In this document: one piece after another, positions 27,664-37,603 of the stretch
How the letters are laid out: each line of letters starts with the position of its first letter
How positions within the stretch are numbered: position 1 is the stretch's first letter
Program-made: the position numbers and the translations under genes
The notes under the pieces: model-generated
Database searches by the model: none
Told to the model about the DNA's origin: nothing
The model's input: the letters and a program-made list of their open reading frames with translations, nothing else
Assembly: GCA_903871605.1 (NCBI GenBank)
Contig: CAIQHF010000036.1
Coordinates: 372,001 to 436,000, forward strand
DNA: 64,000 bases
Source: an uncultured Sphingomonadaceae bacterium
Lineage (GTDB): Bacteria > Pseudomonadota > Alphaproteobacteria > Sphingomonadales > Sphingomonadaceae
Direction of reading: 5' to 3'

Positions 27664-28053
27664 CCGTGCGGGCATGCGGCGTCTGGTTTGCACGTCTTCT
27701 CGTCGCGCCAAGGGCAGCAAGCCGCCCGACCGCGGAGACGGCAACGCCTGGCGGCTCCGCCGACCGAACGCCGCAACCGAGCCTCGATATTAGTTCAACT
27801 TAACATAATGTATATTATCGGATCGTAGGGTTACGAGCAGGGGCGTCTCCAGCCCGACTTGGCGCGGCATAGGCGCGCGCACGCCCGACCCCGTCCGTCT
27901 CGCGCGCGTGGAAGCGCGGGCCGCCTGCATGGCGGCGGTCTCGCGACGATCGACGATCAGCCGTCGAACGGCCGTCGATCCCCCCTTGCCGGAAGATCGC
28001 CGCCTTGTGTCTCGCGCCGCACCACCTAGATCAGGCCGCCACAGGAGCGTGTC
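27664..28053. other. 390-base intergenic region with an AT-rich island
   Basis: I see no gene here. Bases 27786-27835 are unusually AT-rich for this genome and contain an imperfect palindrome around ATAATGTATATTAT (27806-27819). This could be a promoter -10 region or an operator for the luciferase-like gene downstream, or an untranslated leader. The rest is ordinary high-GC sequence. Confidence 0.4.
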
Positions 28054-29061
28054 ATGGTGCAACTCTCGATCCTCGATCTCGTCCGCGTCCGGCAAGGACA
28101 TACGCCGCGCGACGCGCTCGACGACGCGCGCGATCTTGCCGCGCACGCCGAGACCCTGGGCTATCGCCGCTTCTGGGTCGCCGAGCATCACAACATGCCG
28201 GGCGTGGCCAGCGCGGCGACGTCGGTGGTGATCGGGCATATCGCCGCGGGCACGACCAGCATCCGCATCGGCGCCGGCGGGATCATGCTCCCCAACCATG
28301 CGCCGATCGTCATCGCCGAACAGTTCGGCACGCTCGCCCAGCTGTTCCCAGGCCGGATCGATCTTGGCCTCGGCCGCGCGCCGGGCACCGATCAGGCGAC
28401 GATGCGCGCGCTGCGCCGCTCGCTCACCAACAGCGATGCCTTCCCGCAGGACGTGCTCGAGCTCCAGGCCTATTTCGCCGAGCCGCAGCCGGGACAGGCG
28501 GTTCAGGCCGTCCCCGCCGGCGGCACCGACGTGCCGCTGTGGATCCTCGGATCGAGCACCTACGGGGCGCAGCTCGCCGCGGCGCTCGGCCTGCCCTACG
28601 GCTTCGCCTCGCACTTCGCGCCCGATCTGCTCGGCGAGGCGCTCGCCATCTACCGCGCGCGCTTCCAGCCGTCGCAGCAGCGCGATCGCCCCTATGCGGT
28701 GGTTGGCGTCAACATCATCGCGGCCGACAGCGACGCGGAGGCGCGGCGTCTCGCGACCACGCAGCAAATGTCGTTCGCCAACATGTTCCGCGGCGCGCGC
28801 GGGCTGAGCCAGCCGCCGATCGACGATATCGACGATTATTGGTCGCCGATCGAGAAGGCGCAGGCGCAGCGGATGCTGGCGCGATCGATCGTCGGATCTC
28901 CCGAGACGGTCGGCGCGGGGATCGCGGCATTGGTCGCCGAAACCGGCGCCGACGAACTGATGATCGTCTCCGACATATTCGATCGGAGCGCGCGTCGGCG
29001 TTCGTTCGCGATCATCGCCGAGGTCGCATCGAGCGGATATGGCCGCGCTGCCGCTGCCTGA
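28054..29061 (+). CDS. Luciferase-like flavin-dependent monooxygenase
   Basis: The 335-residue protein belongs to the bacterial luciferase superfamily. Visible family patterns are the N-terminal barrel strand with [12 protein letters not shown], the [10 protein letters not shown] segment, and [14 protein letters not shown]. It uses reduced FMN, but the substrate cannot be read from the sequence. It starts behind CAGGAG. The lipid kinase gene follows 54 bases later on the same strand. Confidence 0.88.
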   Translation: MVQLSILDLVRVRQGHTPRDALDDARDLAAHAETLGYRRFWVAEHHNMPGVASAATSVVIGHIAAGTTSIRIGAGGIMLPNHAPIVIAEQFGTLAQLFPGRIDLGLGRAPGTDQATMRALRRSLTNSDAFPQDVLELQAYFAEPQPGQAVQAVPAGGTDVPLWILGSSTYGAQLAAALGLPYGFASHFAPDLLGEALAIYRARFQPSQQRDRPYAVVGVNIIAADSDAEARRLATTQQMSFANMFRGARGLSQPPIDDIDDYWSPIEKAQAQRMLARSIVGSPETVGAGIAALVAETGADELMIVSDIFDRSARRRSFAIIAEVASSGYGRAAAA

Positions 29062-29115
29062 TCGGGCCGGCGCGCGTCTCTCGCGCGGATCGCCGCGCGC
29101 TGCTAAGGCCCGTCG

Positions 29116-30024
29116 ATGATCGATTCCGCCAGCACCGCGATCGCGCCCCGCGCGCGGGGTGCCGGTGAACCCAGGACACCGCGGCCGATCGTCCAACTGT
29201 TCGTCAATCCGCGCGCGGGCTCATGGCGGCGCCGGCGTATCGCGCGGCTCACCGCAGCGTTCGAGGCGGCGGGCGCGCGCGCGATCCTTACGCCGAGCCT
29301 GCGCGGACGGCTCGATATAGCGCCCGGCGTCGATCATGTCTGCGCGGTCGGGGGAGACGGTACCGTCCGTCACGTCGCCGCCGCGGTCGCGCGCGATCCG
29401 CGAGGCCTGCCGATGAGCGTCTATCCGCTCGGCACGGTCAATCTGCTCGCGCGCGAATGCGGCTATTCGTCCGATCCGACAGCGTTCGTAAGCCGGGCGC
29501 TGATCGCCCCGCCCCGGCGCCACCATTATACCGGGCTGATCGGCGACACGCTGATCCTCAACTGCGCGAGCGTCGGGCTCGACAGCATGGTCGTCGATCG
29601 CCTGTCGCCGCGGCTCAAGCGGCTGATCGGTCGGGCCGCCTATGGCGTCGCGCTCTGCCAGATATTGGGGCGGTGGCCGCGCCATCGGCTCAGCGTGGTC
29701 GCCAATGGCGAGATCACCGCGTGCGAGGCGGTCTATGTTGCCAAGGGGCGCTATTTCGCGGGCGACTGGAGCTTCGCGAGCGACGCCGCGGTCGACGAGC
29801 CGCTGCTCCATGTCGTCGCGCTGCCGCGCGCCACGCGCGTCGCGATGCTCCGCTTCGCATGGGCCTTGCTGCGCCGTCGCGATCCCGGCGATGCGATCCG
29901 CTTCACCTGCACCGCGCTCAGCATCCGCGGCGATGCGCCTTGTCCGGTCGAGGCGGACGGTGACGTGGTCGCGCATCTGCCGGTCGACATCATCGTAGCC
30001 GACGCGACGCTCGCCTTCGCCTGA
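29116..30024 (+). CDS. Diacylglycerol/lipid kinase family protein
   Basis: The 302-residue protein carries the DAG-kinase catalytic motif GGDGTV (79-84) and the second motif [13 protein letters not shown] near residue 102. The C-terminal half shows the family beta-sandwich. By family it phosphorylates a lipid such as diacylglycerol or a sphingoid base at the membrane surface. Sphingomonads make glycosphingolipids, so a sphingoid substrate is possible but only inference. There is no membrane helix. Confidence 0.88.
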   Translation: MIDSASTAIAPRARGAGEPRTPRPIVQLFVNPRAGSWRRRRIARLTAAFEAAGARAILTPSLRGRLDIAPGVDHVCAVGGDGTVRHVAAAVARDPRGLPMSVYPLGTVNLLARECGYSSDPTAFVSRALIAPPRRHHYTGLIGDTLILNCASVGLDSMVVDRLSPRLKRLIGRAAYGVALCQILGRWPRHRLSVVANGEITACEAVYVAKGRYFAGDWSFASDAAVDEPLLHVVALPRATRVAMLRFAWALLRRRDPGDAIRFTCTALSIRGDAPCPVEADGDVVAHLPVDIIVADATLAFA

Positions 30025-30041
30025 CGCTGCCGATCAGGCCA

Positions 30042-30977
30042 TCAGGCGGTCAGGCGCGCCAGCGCGGCGCGATATTCGCGGGCGAGGCGCGCGACCAGTT
30101 CGGCGGCGGGGACGATCTGGTGGATCGCACCGATCCCCTGCCCGCATCCCCAGATGTCGCGCCAGGCCTTCTTGCCCTCGGCGAGCGCTGCGAAATCCAT
30201 CTTCGACGGGTCGGACGTCGCCAAGGCATCGGGATCGAGCCCCGCCGCGACGATGCTCGGCTTGAGATAATTGCCGTGAATGCCGGTAAACAGGTTCGAA
30301 TAGACGATGTCCTCGGCCTCGCTGTCGACGATCATCTGCTTGTACGCAGGCGACGCCACGGCCTCCTCGGTCGCGATGAACGCCGAGCCGACATAGCCGA
30401 GATCCGCGCCCAGCGCGCGCGCGGCGGCGATCGCATTGCCGCTGGCGATCGCGCCCGACAGCGCGAGCGGTCCGTCGAACCACTCGCGAATCTCCTGGAT
30501 GAGCGCGAACGGCGACAGCGTGCCGGCATGGCCGCCTGCCCCCGCCGCGACCGCGATCAGGCCGTCGGCGCCCTTCTCGATCGCCTTGTGCGCGAAGACA
30601 TTGTCGATGACGTCATGGAGGACGATGCCGCCATAGCTGTGGACCGCCTCGTTGATCTCGGGACGCGCGCCGAGCGAGGTGATCACGATCGGCACCTTGT
30701 ACCTGACGCACAGCGCCACATCCTCGGCGAGCCGATCATTGCTGCGATGGACGATGAGGTTGACCGCGAACGGCGCATCGGCCGGGGTCAACTCGTTCGT
30801 CAGCCGCTGCAGCCATTGCTCGAAGACCCCCGATGGCCGGGCGTTGAGCGAGGGAAACGATCCGACCACGCCCGCGCGGCACTCGGCCAGCACCAGATCG
30901 GGCTGCGAGATGATGAACATCGGCGCGGCGATCACGGGAACCGAGAGGCGATTTTCGAGCAGCGCAGGCAGGGTCAT
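30042..30977 (-). CDS. Nitronate monooxygenase family protein
   Basis: The 311-residue FMN barrel enzyme shows the N-terminal [11 protein letters not shown] motif, the [17 protein letters not shown] phosphate-binding loop and the [13 protein letters not shown] motif. Family members oxidise toxic nitronates, and some have other flavin-dependent roles. It converges with the lipid kinase gene with a 17-base gap. A minus-strand AAGGA site precedes the ATG at 30977. Confidence 0.9.
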   Translation of the reverse strand: MTLPALLENRLSVPVIAAPMFIISQPDLVLAECRAGVVGSFPSLNARPSGVFEQWLQRLTNELTPADAPFAVNLIVHRSNDRLAEDVALCVRYKVPIVITSLGARPEINEAVHSYGGIVLHDVIDNVFAHKAIEKGADGLIAVAAGAGGHAGTLSPFALIQEIREWFDGPLALSGAIASGNAIAAARALGADLGYVGSAFIATEEAVASPAYKQMIVDSEAEDIVYSNLFTGIHGNYLKPSIVAAGLDPDALATSDPSKMDFAALAEGKKAWRDIWGCGQGIGAIHQIVPAAELVARLAREYRAALARLTA

Positions 30978-31109
30978 CGGGTCGGGTCCTTCGTGGTCGC
31001 GACGCCTCCTATCACGCCGGGCGCGATTTGCGACCCCTGCCGCTTGCGCCCGCTGACGGACCGCGACGGGTCTGCTAGGAGGCCGGCGTCATCCGCCAGG
31101 ACAATCGTC

Positions 31110-32060
31110 ATAGCCACCACCCCGCTCCCGATCCGCGTCGTCGCGCTGTATCGCTTCACGCGCTTTCCCGACTGCGAGGCGATCCGCGGGCCGCTCGCGC
31201 ACGCCTGCTGCGCGCACGGCGTCAAGGGAACGCTGCTGATCGCGCCCGAGGGAATCAACGGAACGATCGCGGGAAGCGATGCCGCGATCGAGCATGTCGT
31301 GGCGCATGTCCGCGCGCTGCCGGGCTGCGCCGCGATCGACGTCAAGGAGGCGCGCGCGCACGAGATGCCGTTCCATCGCATGAAGGTGCGGATCAAGCGC
31401 GAGATCGTCACGATGGGGCAACCCGATATCGATCCGCTCGCCGACGTCGGTCACTATGTCGCGCCGGCCGACTGGAATGCGCTGATCGACGATCCCGCGA
31501 CGATTCTGATCGACACGCGCAACGACTATGAGGTCGCGGTCGGCAGCTTCGCCGGGGCGATCGACCCGCGCACGAGGACGTTCCGCGACTTTCCCGGCTG
31601 GTTTCGCGCCAATCGCGACGCGCTGCTGCGCGAGACCGCCCGCCCCCGCGTCGCCATGTTCTGCACCGGCGGGATACGCTGCGAGAAGGCGACCGCCTTC
31701 CTCAGGGCCGAGGGCATCGACGACGTCTATCACCTCGAGGGCGGCATCCTCGCCTATCTCGCGACCGTGCCGCCCGAGCAGAGCCGCTGGCAGGGGGAAT
31801 GCTTCGTGTTCGACGAGCGCGTGACGGTGACGCAGGGGCTCGCGCCGGGGAGCCACCAGCTCTGCCGCGCCTGCCGGATGCCCGTCGGCGACGAGCAGCG
31901 CAGCTCGCCGCTCTATGCCGAGGGTGTCAGTTGCCCTGCCTGCCACGCCGAACGCAGCGACGAACAGCGCGCGGGCTATGCCGAACGCCATCGCCAGGCG
32001 GCACTCGCCGAGGCGCGCGGGCGCCGGCATGTCGGCGCGGCGCCGCCGGGCGACGACTGA
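31110..32060 (+). CDS. trhO: TrhO-type tRNA uridine hydroxylase (rhodanese), apparent ATA start
   Basis: From 31110 the product is 316 residues and matches TrhO/YceA, which forms 5-hydroxyuridine at position 34 of tRNAs. The N-terminal domain has [16 protein letters not shown]. The rhodanese domain has the catalytic loop [12 protein letters not shown]. The C-terminus holds two CxxC pairs (CRACRM and CPACH), as in many members. No ATG, GTG or TTG lies close to the conserved N-terminus. ATA at 31110, with AGGA eight bases upstream, gives a family-like start; the next canonical in-frame option is GTG 30993. Confidence 0.88.
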   Translation: MATTPLPIRVVALYRFTRFPDCEAIRGPLAHACCAHGVKGTLLIAPEGINGTIAGSDAAIEHVVAHVRALPGCAAIDVKEARAHEMPFHRMKVRIKREIVTMGQPDIDPLADVGHYVAPADWNALIDDPATILIDTRNDYEVAVGSFAGAIDPRTRTFRDFPGWFRANRDALLRETARPRVAMFCTGGIRCEKATAFLRAEGIDDVYHLEGGILAYLATVPPEQSRWQGECFVFDERVTVTQGLAPGSHQLCRACRMPVGDEQRSSPLYAEGVSCPACHAERSDEQRAGYAERHRQAALAEARGRRHVGAAPPGDD

Positions 32061-32069
32061 GCGGACCGC

Positions 32070-32543
32070 TCACGATACCGCTTGGCGCGACGGCGCCATG
32101 CCGCCGCCCCCCGCCGCGCGATACCGGGCCGGCATTGCCGGCGCGAGCAGATGGATGCGCGTCCGCAACGACGTATCCGCCTCGCGCAGCCGCGCCGCGA
32201 CGATCAGCAGGACGGCGCGATGTGGCGACTCGGTCATCACCGAGGCGGTATATTCGACCTGCCGCGCGGTGCGCGCGATCAGCTGCGTGGCGTCGGTCGC
32301 GACGATGCCCATGCCGTCGCGCGGCCCGGTCGACGTACCCCTTCGATTCTGCGCGTCCCCGACCGCGCGAAGCCGTCCGATCGCAAGACGATAGACCCGC
32401 CGTCTCCGCCGCGAGCGAACGCGGCTCAACCGCGACCGGAGATGCTGCTCGGCATAGTCGCCATGGTCGCGAACCGCGTAATAGGCGCGCTCGCCCGCGG
32501 CGATGCGATCGGCTGGACTGGCAAGCAACCACATGTTCAACAT
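32070..32543 (-). CDS. Hypothetical basic protein
   Basis: The 157-residue product from ATG 32543 begins MLNMWLLASPADRIAAGERA. It contains a strongly arginine-rich middle (SRLSRVRSRRRRRVYRL) and a helical C-terminal half. Bases ACCGG and GGGA precede the start on the minus strand. It converges with trhO with a 9-base gap. I do not recognise the family; the reading frame could still be spurious. Confidence 0.45.
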   Translation of the reverse strand: MLNMWLLASPADRIAAGERAYYAVRDHGDYAEQHLRSRLSRVRSRRRRRVYRLAIGRLRAVGDAQNRRGTSTGPRDGMGIVATDATQLIARTARQVEYTASVMTESPHRAVLLIVAARLREADTSLRTRIHLLAPAMPARYRAAGGGGMAPSRQAVS

Positions 32544-32820
32544 GACCGGTCCCGGGACGCAAGCGGACACACGGGTTCGACCCACGCGAGACGGTCGCCC
32601 GGCGGGTACCCATGACGAAGGATATCGCAAACCGCGCGCGCCACCGGACCGGCGGCGACGGGCAGCTCTGCCGCCGGAACCGCGTCCAACGCGTACCCTT
32701 ACGGCCATACGACTTTCGTCGAAGATGATTGATAGGAAGTGACCAAAGATGGTTAAGAATGCGTTGCGCCGGCTCCGGGACGTCCGCGGCGCGGCGCGAT
32801 GCGCGCGCCGCCGTGCGCCG
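32544..32820. other. 277-base intergenic region
   Basis: This gap lies between the hypothetical basic protein gene and the esterase stop, both minus strand. It contains an AT-richer patch around 32715-32765, possibly a promoter for the minus-strand gene at 32543. No convincing gene or structured RNA is visible. Confidence 0.35.
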
Positions 32821-33471
32821 CTATCGGCGCAGCGCCCGTCTGACCACCGGCAGCATCCGCGCGACGACGACCGCGACCCCGGCCGGATTGGGATGCAGCC
32901 CGTCCGACTGGATCAACGCGCGCCTGCCCGCCACACCATCGAGGAAGAAGGGATAGAGGTCGGCATGGTAGCGCCTGGCGAGCGCCGGATAGATCGCATC
33001 GAAGGCACGGCGATAGGCGATGCCGAGATTGGGCGACGCCTTCATCCCGGCGACCAGCACCCTGATATGGCGCTGCGCCAGCGTCGCCATGATCAGGTCG
33101 AGGTTGCGCGCGGCCTGCGCCGGCGGAAGCCCGCGCAGCATGTCGTTGGCGCCGAGCTCGACGATCACCAGATCGGGCCTGGCACCCAGCCCGCGCAGCC
33201 CCCACAGCAGCCGCGCACGGCCCTGCGCCGCGGTATCGCCCGATATGCCGCCGTTGCGGACCGTCGCCGCCACGCCCGATCTACGAAGCGCGCGCTCGAG
33301 CTGGCTGGTGAACCCGTCGGCGGGTGCAAGGCCGTATCCCGCGGTCAGGCTGTCGCCGAACGCCCAGATCAGTGGTCCCGCGGCGATCGCGGGGGCGCCC
33401 GCCAGCCCGAAAAACAGCAGCGCGAGATGGACAAGCGCGCGGGCTGCCCCATATCCTCGATATCGTGCCAT
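32821..33471 (-). CDS. Exported SGNH/GDSL esterase (TesA-like)
   Basis: The 216-residue lipase/esterase has a signal peptide and the four SGNH blocks: GDSLTAGYG with Ser41, NGGISGDTAAQG, ELGANDML, and SDGLHPN. It resembles multifunctional periplasmic TesA (thioesterase, protease, lysophospholipase). ATG 33471 is preferred over ATG 33510 because it opens directly into the signal peptide. It is divergent from the ABC transporter genes, a common pairing in proteobacteria. Confidence 0.9.
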   Translation of the reverse strand: MARYRGYGAARALVHLALLFFGLAGAPAIAAGPLIWAFGDSLTAGYGLAPADGFTSQLERALRRSGVAATVRNGGISGDTAAQGRARLLWGLRGLGARPDLVIVELGANDMLRGLPPAQAARNLDLIMATLAQRHIRVLVAGMKASPNLGIAYRRAFDAIYPALARRYHADLYPFFLDGVAGRRALIQSDGLHPNPAGVAVVVARMLPVVRRALRR

Positions 33472-33524
33472 TTTCCGCCCTTCCCTTACCCGCCGGATCC
33501 GATCGACCATCCCGCGATAGCAGC

Positions 33525-34199
33525 GTGATCGCGGTGCGCAATCTGACGCTCGCGCTCGGCCGCGCGCCCGCGCGCGTCGAGATATTGCGCGGCATCGATC
33601 TCGACGTCGAGGCGGGCGAAAGCGTCGCGCTGCTCGGGCCGTCGGGATCGGGAAAATCCTCGCTGATGGCGGTGATCGCCGGGCTCGAGCGGCCGACCGG
33701 CGGCAGCGTGCGCGTGACCGATCTCGATTTCGCGAGGCTCGACGAGGATGCGCTCGCGGTCGCCCGCCGCGGCAGGATCGGGATCATCCTGCAGGCCTTC
33801 CATCTGCTGCCGACGATGAGCGCGCTCGAGAATGTCGCGGTCCCGCTCGAACTCGCCGGCGAGCCCGACGCGTTCGGTCGTGCCGCGGCGCAACTGGCGA
33901 GCGTCGGGCTCGCGCACCGGCTGCATCACTATCCCGCCCAGCTTTCGGGCGGCGAGCAGCAGCGCGTCGCGATCGCGCGGGCGCTGGCGCCGCACCCCGC
34001 CCTGCTCTTCGCCGACGAGCCGACGGGCAATCTCGACGCCGCCAACGGCGCCGCGATCATGGACCTGCTGTTCGAGCGCCATGCCGATACCGGCGCGACG
34101 CTGTTCGTGATCACGCATGACGTCGGGCTCGCCGAGCGCTGCCAGCGGATCGTCGAGCTGAGAGACGGCCTGATCGTCGCGGACCGGCGCGCCGCGTGA
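33525..34199 (+). CDS. ABC transporter ATP-binding protein (YbbA-like)
   Basis: The 224-residue ATPase has Walker A GPSGSGKSS, signature LSGGEQQR, Walker B LLFADEPTGNLD and an H-loop (ITHD). It starts at GTG 33525. It belongs to the LolD/MacB-type subfamily that powers FtsX-like permeases. Its TGA overlaps the next gene's GTG by four bases, so the pair is translationally coupled. Confidence 0.92.
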   Translation: MIAVRNLTLALGRAPARVEILRGIDLDVEAGESVALLGPSGSGKSSLMAVIAGLERPTGGSVRVTDLDFARLDEDALAVARRGRIGIILQAFHLLPTMSALENVAVPLELAGEPDAFGRAAAQLASVGLAHRLHHYPAQLSGGEQQRVAIARALAPHPALLFADEPTGNLDAANGAAIMDLLFERHADTGATLFVITHDVGLAERCQRIVELRDGLIVADRRAA

Positions 34200-36691
34200 A
34201 TCTCGCCTTCAGGCTGGCGCTGCGCGACCTCAAGGCAGGCGGGCGCGGTCTCTGGCTGCTCGCGCTCTGTCTGTTCCTCGGCGCCGCCGCGCTCGCCGGG
34301 ATCGGCAGCCTGTCGGCGAGCATCCTCGCCGCGCTCGACACGCAGAGCCACGTCATGCTCGGCGGCGACCTCGAGCTGCGCGTCTCGCAGCGTCTGGCAA
34401 CCGTCGAGGAAGGCGCCGCCCTCGCGCGGATCGGCACCGTGTCCGAGACGGTACGGATGCGGGCGATGGCGCAACCGCTGGGCGGCGGCACGCCGATCCT
34501 GGTGACGCTGAAGGCGGTCGACGCGCGCTGGCCGCTGGTGGGCCGCTTTGCGCTGGCGCCGGGCGCCCGCGCCGCGCGCCCGCATGGTCTCGAGGTGGCG
34601 ATCGCGCCCGCCTTGGCGGACCGCATGGGGATGCATGTCGGCGATGCGCTGCGGATCGGCGCTGCACGGCTGACCGTGATCGGCCTCGTCGCCAGCGAAC
34701 CCGACAAGCTGGGCGAAGGCTTCGCGCTCGGCCCGCTGGCGCTCGTCGACCGGGCCGGGCTCGATGCGACCGGGCTAGTCCAGCCGGGTAGCCTGTTCGA
34801 GAGCCGCTATCGCCTGCTGCTGCCACCAGGAAGCGATCCCGTCGCGACCGGGGACGCCTTTCTCCGCCGGTTCGTCGATGCCGGATGGACCGCGCATACC
34901 CCGGACGGCGCCGCCGACAATCTTCGCCAGGGCATCGCGCAGCTCGGCCAGTTCCTGCTGCTCGTCGGGCTCGCCGCGCTCGCCATAGCGGGGGTCGGAG
35001 TCGGCAGCGGCGTCAGCGCCTATCTCGCGGGCAAGACGCGGATCGTCGCGACGCTCAAGGTGCTCGGCGCGCGGTCGGGGACGATCGCGGCGATGTTCCT
35101 GTTCGAGCTCGGGCTGGTTGCCGGCGCCGGCATCGCCGCCGGGATCGCGCTCGGCGCGGTGCTGCCCGCGATCGTCGCGGCGGTCGCGGGCGACCTGCTG
35201 CCCGTGCCGCTGCGGCTCGGCATCTATCCCCGCCCGCTGGCCATCGCGGCGGGGCTCGCGCTGCTGGTCGCGCTGCTCTTCGCGCTGCCGGCGCTCGCGC
35301 GGGCGCGCTCGGTGCCCGCGGCGACGCTGCTCCGCGACGCGGTGGCGGGCGCCGCGCGGCCCAAGGCGATGGTGGTGATCGCCATGGCGGGGCTGTTGCT
35401 CGGCATCGTCGCGCTCGCGGTGCTGACCGCGAGCGACCGCGCGATCGCGCTGGGCTTCGTCGGCGCGACCTCGGGCCTGATCGCCGCACTCTGGCTCGTC
35501 GGCGTGCTGCTCCGGCTCGCGCTCGCGCACCTGCCCAGGCCGCGCCGCCCACTGCTCCGCCTTGCGCTCGCCAACCTGCATCGCCCCGGGGCGCCCACCG
35601 ATCGGCTGGTGGTGGCGCTCGGGCTCGGCTTCTCGCTGTTCGTCGCGCTCGCGGTGATCGACACCAGCCTGAGCGCGGAGATACAGGGTGCCGCCCCGGT
35701 CAAGGCGCCGCGCTTCTTTGCGATCGACCTCCAGCCCGAGGATGCCGCGGCGTTCCGCGACGCGGTCGGACACGCGGCGCCGGGGGCGACGATCGAGGCG
35801 GTGCCGTCGCTGCGCGGCGCGATCGTCGCGCTCAAGGGCGTGCGCGTCGCCGACATGAAGGCGCTGCCCGCCGGCGCCTGGATCCTCAAGGGCGACCGCA
35901 CGATCACCTGGTCGGCGACGCTGCCGCCGCGCAACATGGTTACCGCGGGGCGCTGGTGGCCCGCCGGCTATCGCGGCCCGCCGCTGGTCTCGCTCGAGGA
36001 CAAGGCCGCGCAGACGCTCGGGCTTCATGTCGGCGACAGCATCACCGTCTCGGTGCTCGGCGTCGACGTGCCGGCGCGGATCGCGGCGCTGCGCAAGGTC
36101 GACTGGGGCGGGCTCGGGCTCAACTTCGCGCTGGTCTTCTCGCCCGGCTATATCGAGGAGGCGCCGCACGGTCTGCTCGCCAGCGTCTACGCCAAGCCGG
36201 GCCGCGACGACGCGATCGCACGCGCGGTCGGCGATGCGCTGCCCTCGGTCTCGATGATCCGCACCGGCGACCTGATCGGCACCATATCCGATCTGCTCGG
36301 CCACATCGCGGTCGCGATCCGCGCCGCCGCCGCGATGACCGTCGCGGCCGGTATCGTCGTGCTGATCGGGACGGTGACGTCGGCCGCGCAGGCGCGGCGC
36401 TACGATATCGCGATCCTAAAGCTGCTCGGCGCCCGGCGCCGCCAGTTGCTGCTCGGCCAGGCGATCGAATATGCGCTGCTCGCCGGACTGCTCGCTATCG
36501 TCGCGCTCGGCGTGGGCGGCGCCGGCGGCTGGTATGTGGTGACGCACGTCTTCGCGCTGCCCTGGGCGCCGGATGGGCGCGTGGTCGGCGCGACGCTCGC
36601 GATGGCGATGCTGTCGACGCTGGGGATCGGGCTTGCCGTCAGCCTCTCGACGCTCTCGGCGCGGCCGCAGGCGACGCTGCGCGGCGACTGA
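34196..36691 (+). CDS. FtsX-like ABC transporter permease (YbbP-like)
   Basis: The 831-residue permease has two FtsX-type modules: one N-terminal membrane helix, a periplasmic domain, then clusters of helices near residues 240-430 and 690-830. A large extracytoplasmic region lies between. The gene pair with the YbbA-like ATPase, divergent from a TesA-like esterase, matches a conserved arrangement. The substrate is unknown; lipoprotein or lipid handling is often proposed. It starts at GTG 34196. Confidence 0.9.
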   Translation: MNLAFRLALRDLKAGGRGLWLLALCLFLGAAALAGIGSLSASILAALDTQSHVMLGGDLELRVSQRLATVEEGAALARIGTVSETVRMRAMAQPLGGGTPILVTLKAVDARWPLVGRFALAPGARAARPHGLEVAIAPALADRMGMHVGDALRIGAARLTVIGLVASEPDKLGEGFALGPLALVDRAGLDATGLVQPGSLFESRYRLLLPPGSDPVATGDAFLRRFVDAGWTAHTPDGAADNLRQGIAQLGQFLLLVGLAALAIAGVGVGSGVSAYLAGKTRIVATLKVLGARSGTIAAMFLFELGLVAGAGIAAGIALGAVLPAIVAAVAGDLLPVPLRLGIYPRPLAIAAGLALLVALLFALPALARARSVPAATLLRDAVAGAARPKAMVVIAMAGLLLGIVALAVLTASDRAIALGFVGATSGLIAALWLVGVLLRLALAHLPRPRRPLLRLALANLHRPGAPTDRLVVALGLGFSLFVALAVIDTSLSAEIQGAAPVKAPRFFAIDLQPEDAAAFRDAVGHAAPGATIEAVPSLRGAIVALKGVRVADMKALPAGAWILKGDRTITWSATLPPRNMVTAGRWWPAGYRGPPLVSLEDKAAQTLGLHVGDSITVSVLGVDVPARIAALRKVDWGGLGLNFALVFSPGYIEEAPHGLLASVYAKPGRDDAIARAVGDALPSVSMIRTGDLIGTISDLLGHIAVAIRAAAAMTVAAGIVVLIGTVTSAAQARRYDIAILKLLGARRRQLLLGQAIEYALLAGLLAIVALGVGGAGGWYVVTHVFALPWAPDGRVVGATLAMAMLSTLGIGLAVSLSTLSARPQATLRGD

Positions 36692-36692
36692 G

Positions 36693-37295
36693 CTATTGCG
36701 GCGCCCAGTCGCCGCCGTCGGCGCCCTGGCACCAGACATGATCGCCCGACTGCCTGCGGTCGTCCGCCGTCCCCATCGTCGCGGTGACGGTGCGGCAGCT
36801 GCCGTCCGCACCGTCGTCCTGCGGCGCGCTGACCGCGACATCGCCCTCGAGCCCATCCTTGTGCCAATGCGTCGGTGCGCCGCTGTCGAGCGCGGCGATC
36901 GTCGCCCTGCGGACGGCCGCCGCGATTTCGCGACGCGCCTGCGCCTCGGCATCAGGATCGGAATCGTTGCGATCGGCGCGATTGGCGCGATCGTCGGGCT
37001 CGTCGCGCGAACGATCCGCCGAATCGCCATGCGACATGTCGGTGTCGGCCGGCATGGTGGCGTTGCCGGGCGTCGCGACATTGCCCTGTGCCGGGTCCGC
37101 CGGCGCCGCGGGCACCGAGGCTGCGGGCAGCGCGCTCGCGACATTGTCGTCGGGCAGGCCCGATATATCCGGTGGCATGGCGGCATTGTCGAGATTGTCG
37201 ACGACCGCCTGCGGGATGGCGCGCGATCCCAGCATATAGCCGAGCAGCACCACGATCAGCACCGCCGGCGCCAGCGCGATCAGCCATTTCCTCAT
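36693..37295 (-). CDS. Membrane-anchored protein of unknown function
   Basis: The 200-residue product has one N-terminal transmembrane helix (WLIALAPAVLIVVLLGYMLG). It is followed by an Ala/Pro/Asp-rich disordered stretch (about residues 30-115) and a compact C-terminal part with two cysteines (GSCRTVTA and HVWCQG) that may form a disulfide. It faces the periplasm if the helix is a signal anchor. It sits 20 bases downstream of the small beta-rich protein gene and ends 1 base past the permease gene. Confidence 0.75.
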   Translation of the reverse strand: MRKWLIALAPAVLIVVLLGYMLGSRAIPQAVVDNLDNAAMPPDISGLPDDNVASALPAASVPAAPADPAQGNVATPGNATMPADTDMSHGDSADRSRDEPDDRANRADRNDSDPDAEAQARREIAAAVRRATIAALDSGAPTHWHKDGLEGDVAVSAPQDDGADGSCRTVTATMGTADDRRQSGDHVWCQGADGGDWAPQ

Positions 37296-37315
37296 CCCAG
37301 CCGCATTCCCTCAGC

Positions 37316-37519
37316 TCAGGCCGGTGCGACGCCGAGCACGTCGACCAGATCGCCCGCGACGAGTATCCCGGTGACGCGCACGCGCTTCTCGATCCGGTCG
37401 ACGGGGACGCGGTGCAGGTCGAGCCGATAGTGGCCGCCAAGATCGCGACGCAGCGCGAAGCCGCCGCCGTCGCGAATCAGCGTTCCGGTCTCGTCGATTT
37501 GGCTCTCTCGCGCGGACAT
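37316..37519 (-). CDS. Small beta-rich protein (possible DUF5818)
   Basis: The 67-residue protein (MSARESQIDETGTLIRDGGG...) has a strand-rich core with GFALRRDLGG, YRLDLHR and VEKRVRVTG-like segments. This resembles the small sphingomonad DUF5818 proteins from memory. An in-frame GTG at 37525 is an alternative start. It shares a divergent promoter region with the DedA gene. Confidence 0.65.
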   Translation of the reverse strand: MSARESQIDETGTLIRDGGGFALRRDLGGHYRLDLHRVPVDRIEKRVRVTGILVAGDLVDVLGVAPA

Positions 37520-37603
37520 CGCCACCGCTATACGCCGCCCGTGCCGCTAGCACAGCCATTTGCGCGGCTGGCGTCGCGCCGATTTATCCGGCATCGCAGA
37601 CGC

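Noticed and set aside
27806-27819. A Fur-box-like palindrome
   Set aside because: It matches the GATAATGATAATCATTATC consensus poorly and no iron-related gene is adjacent.
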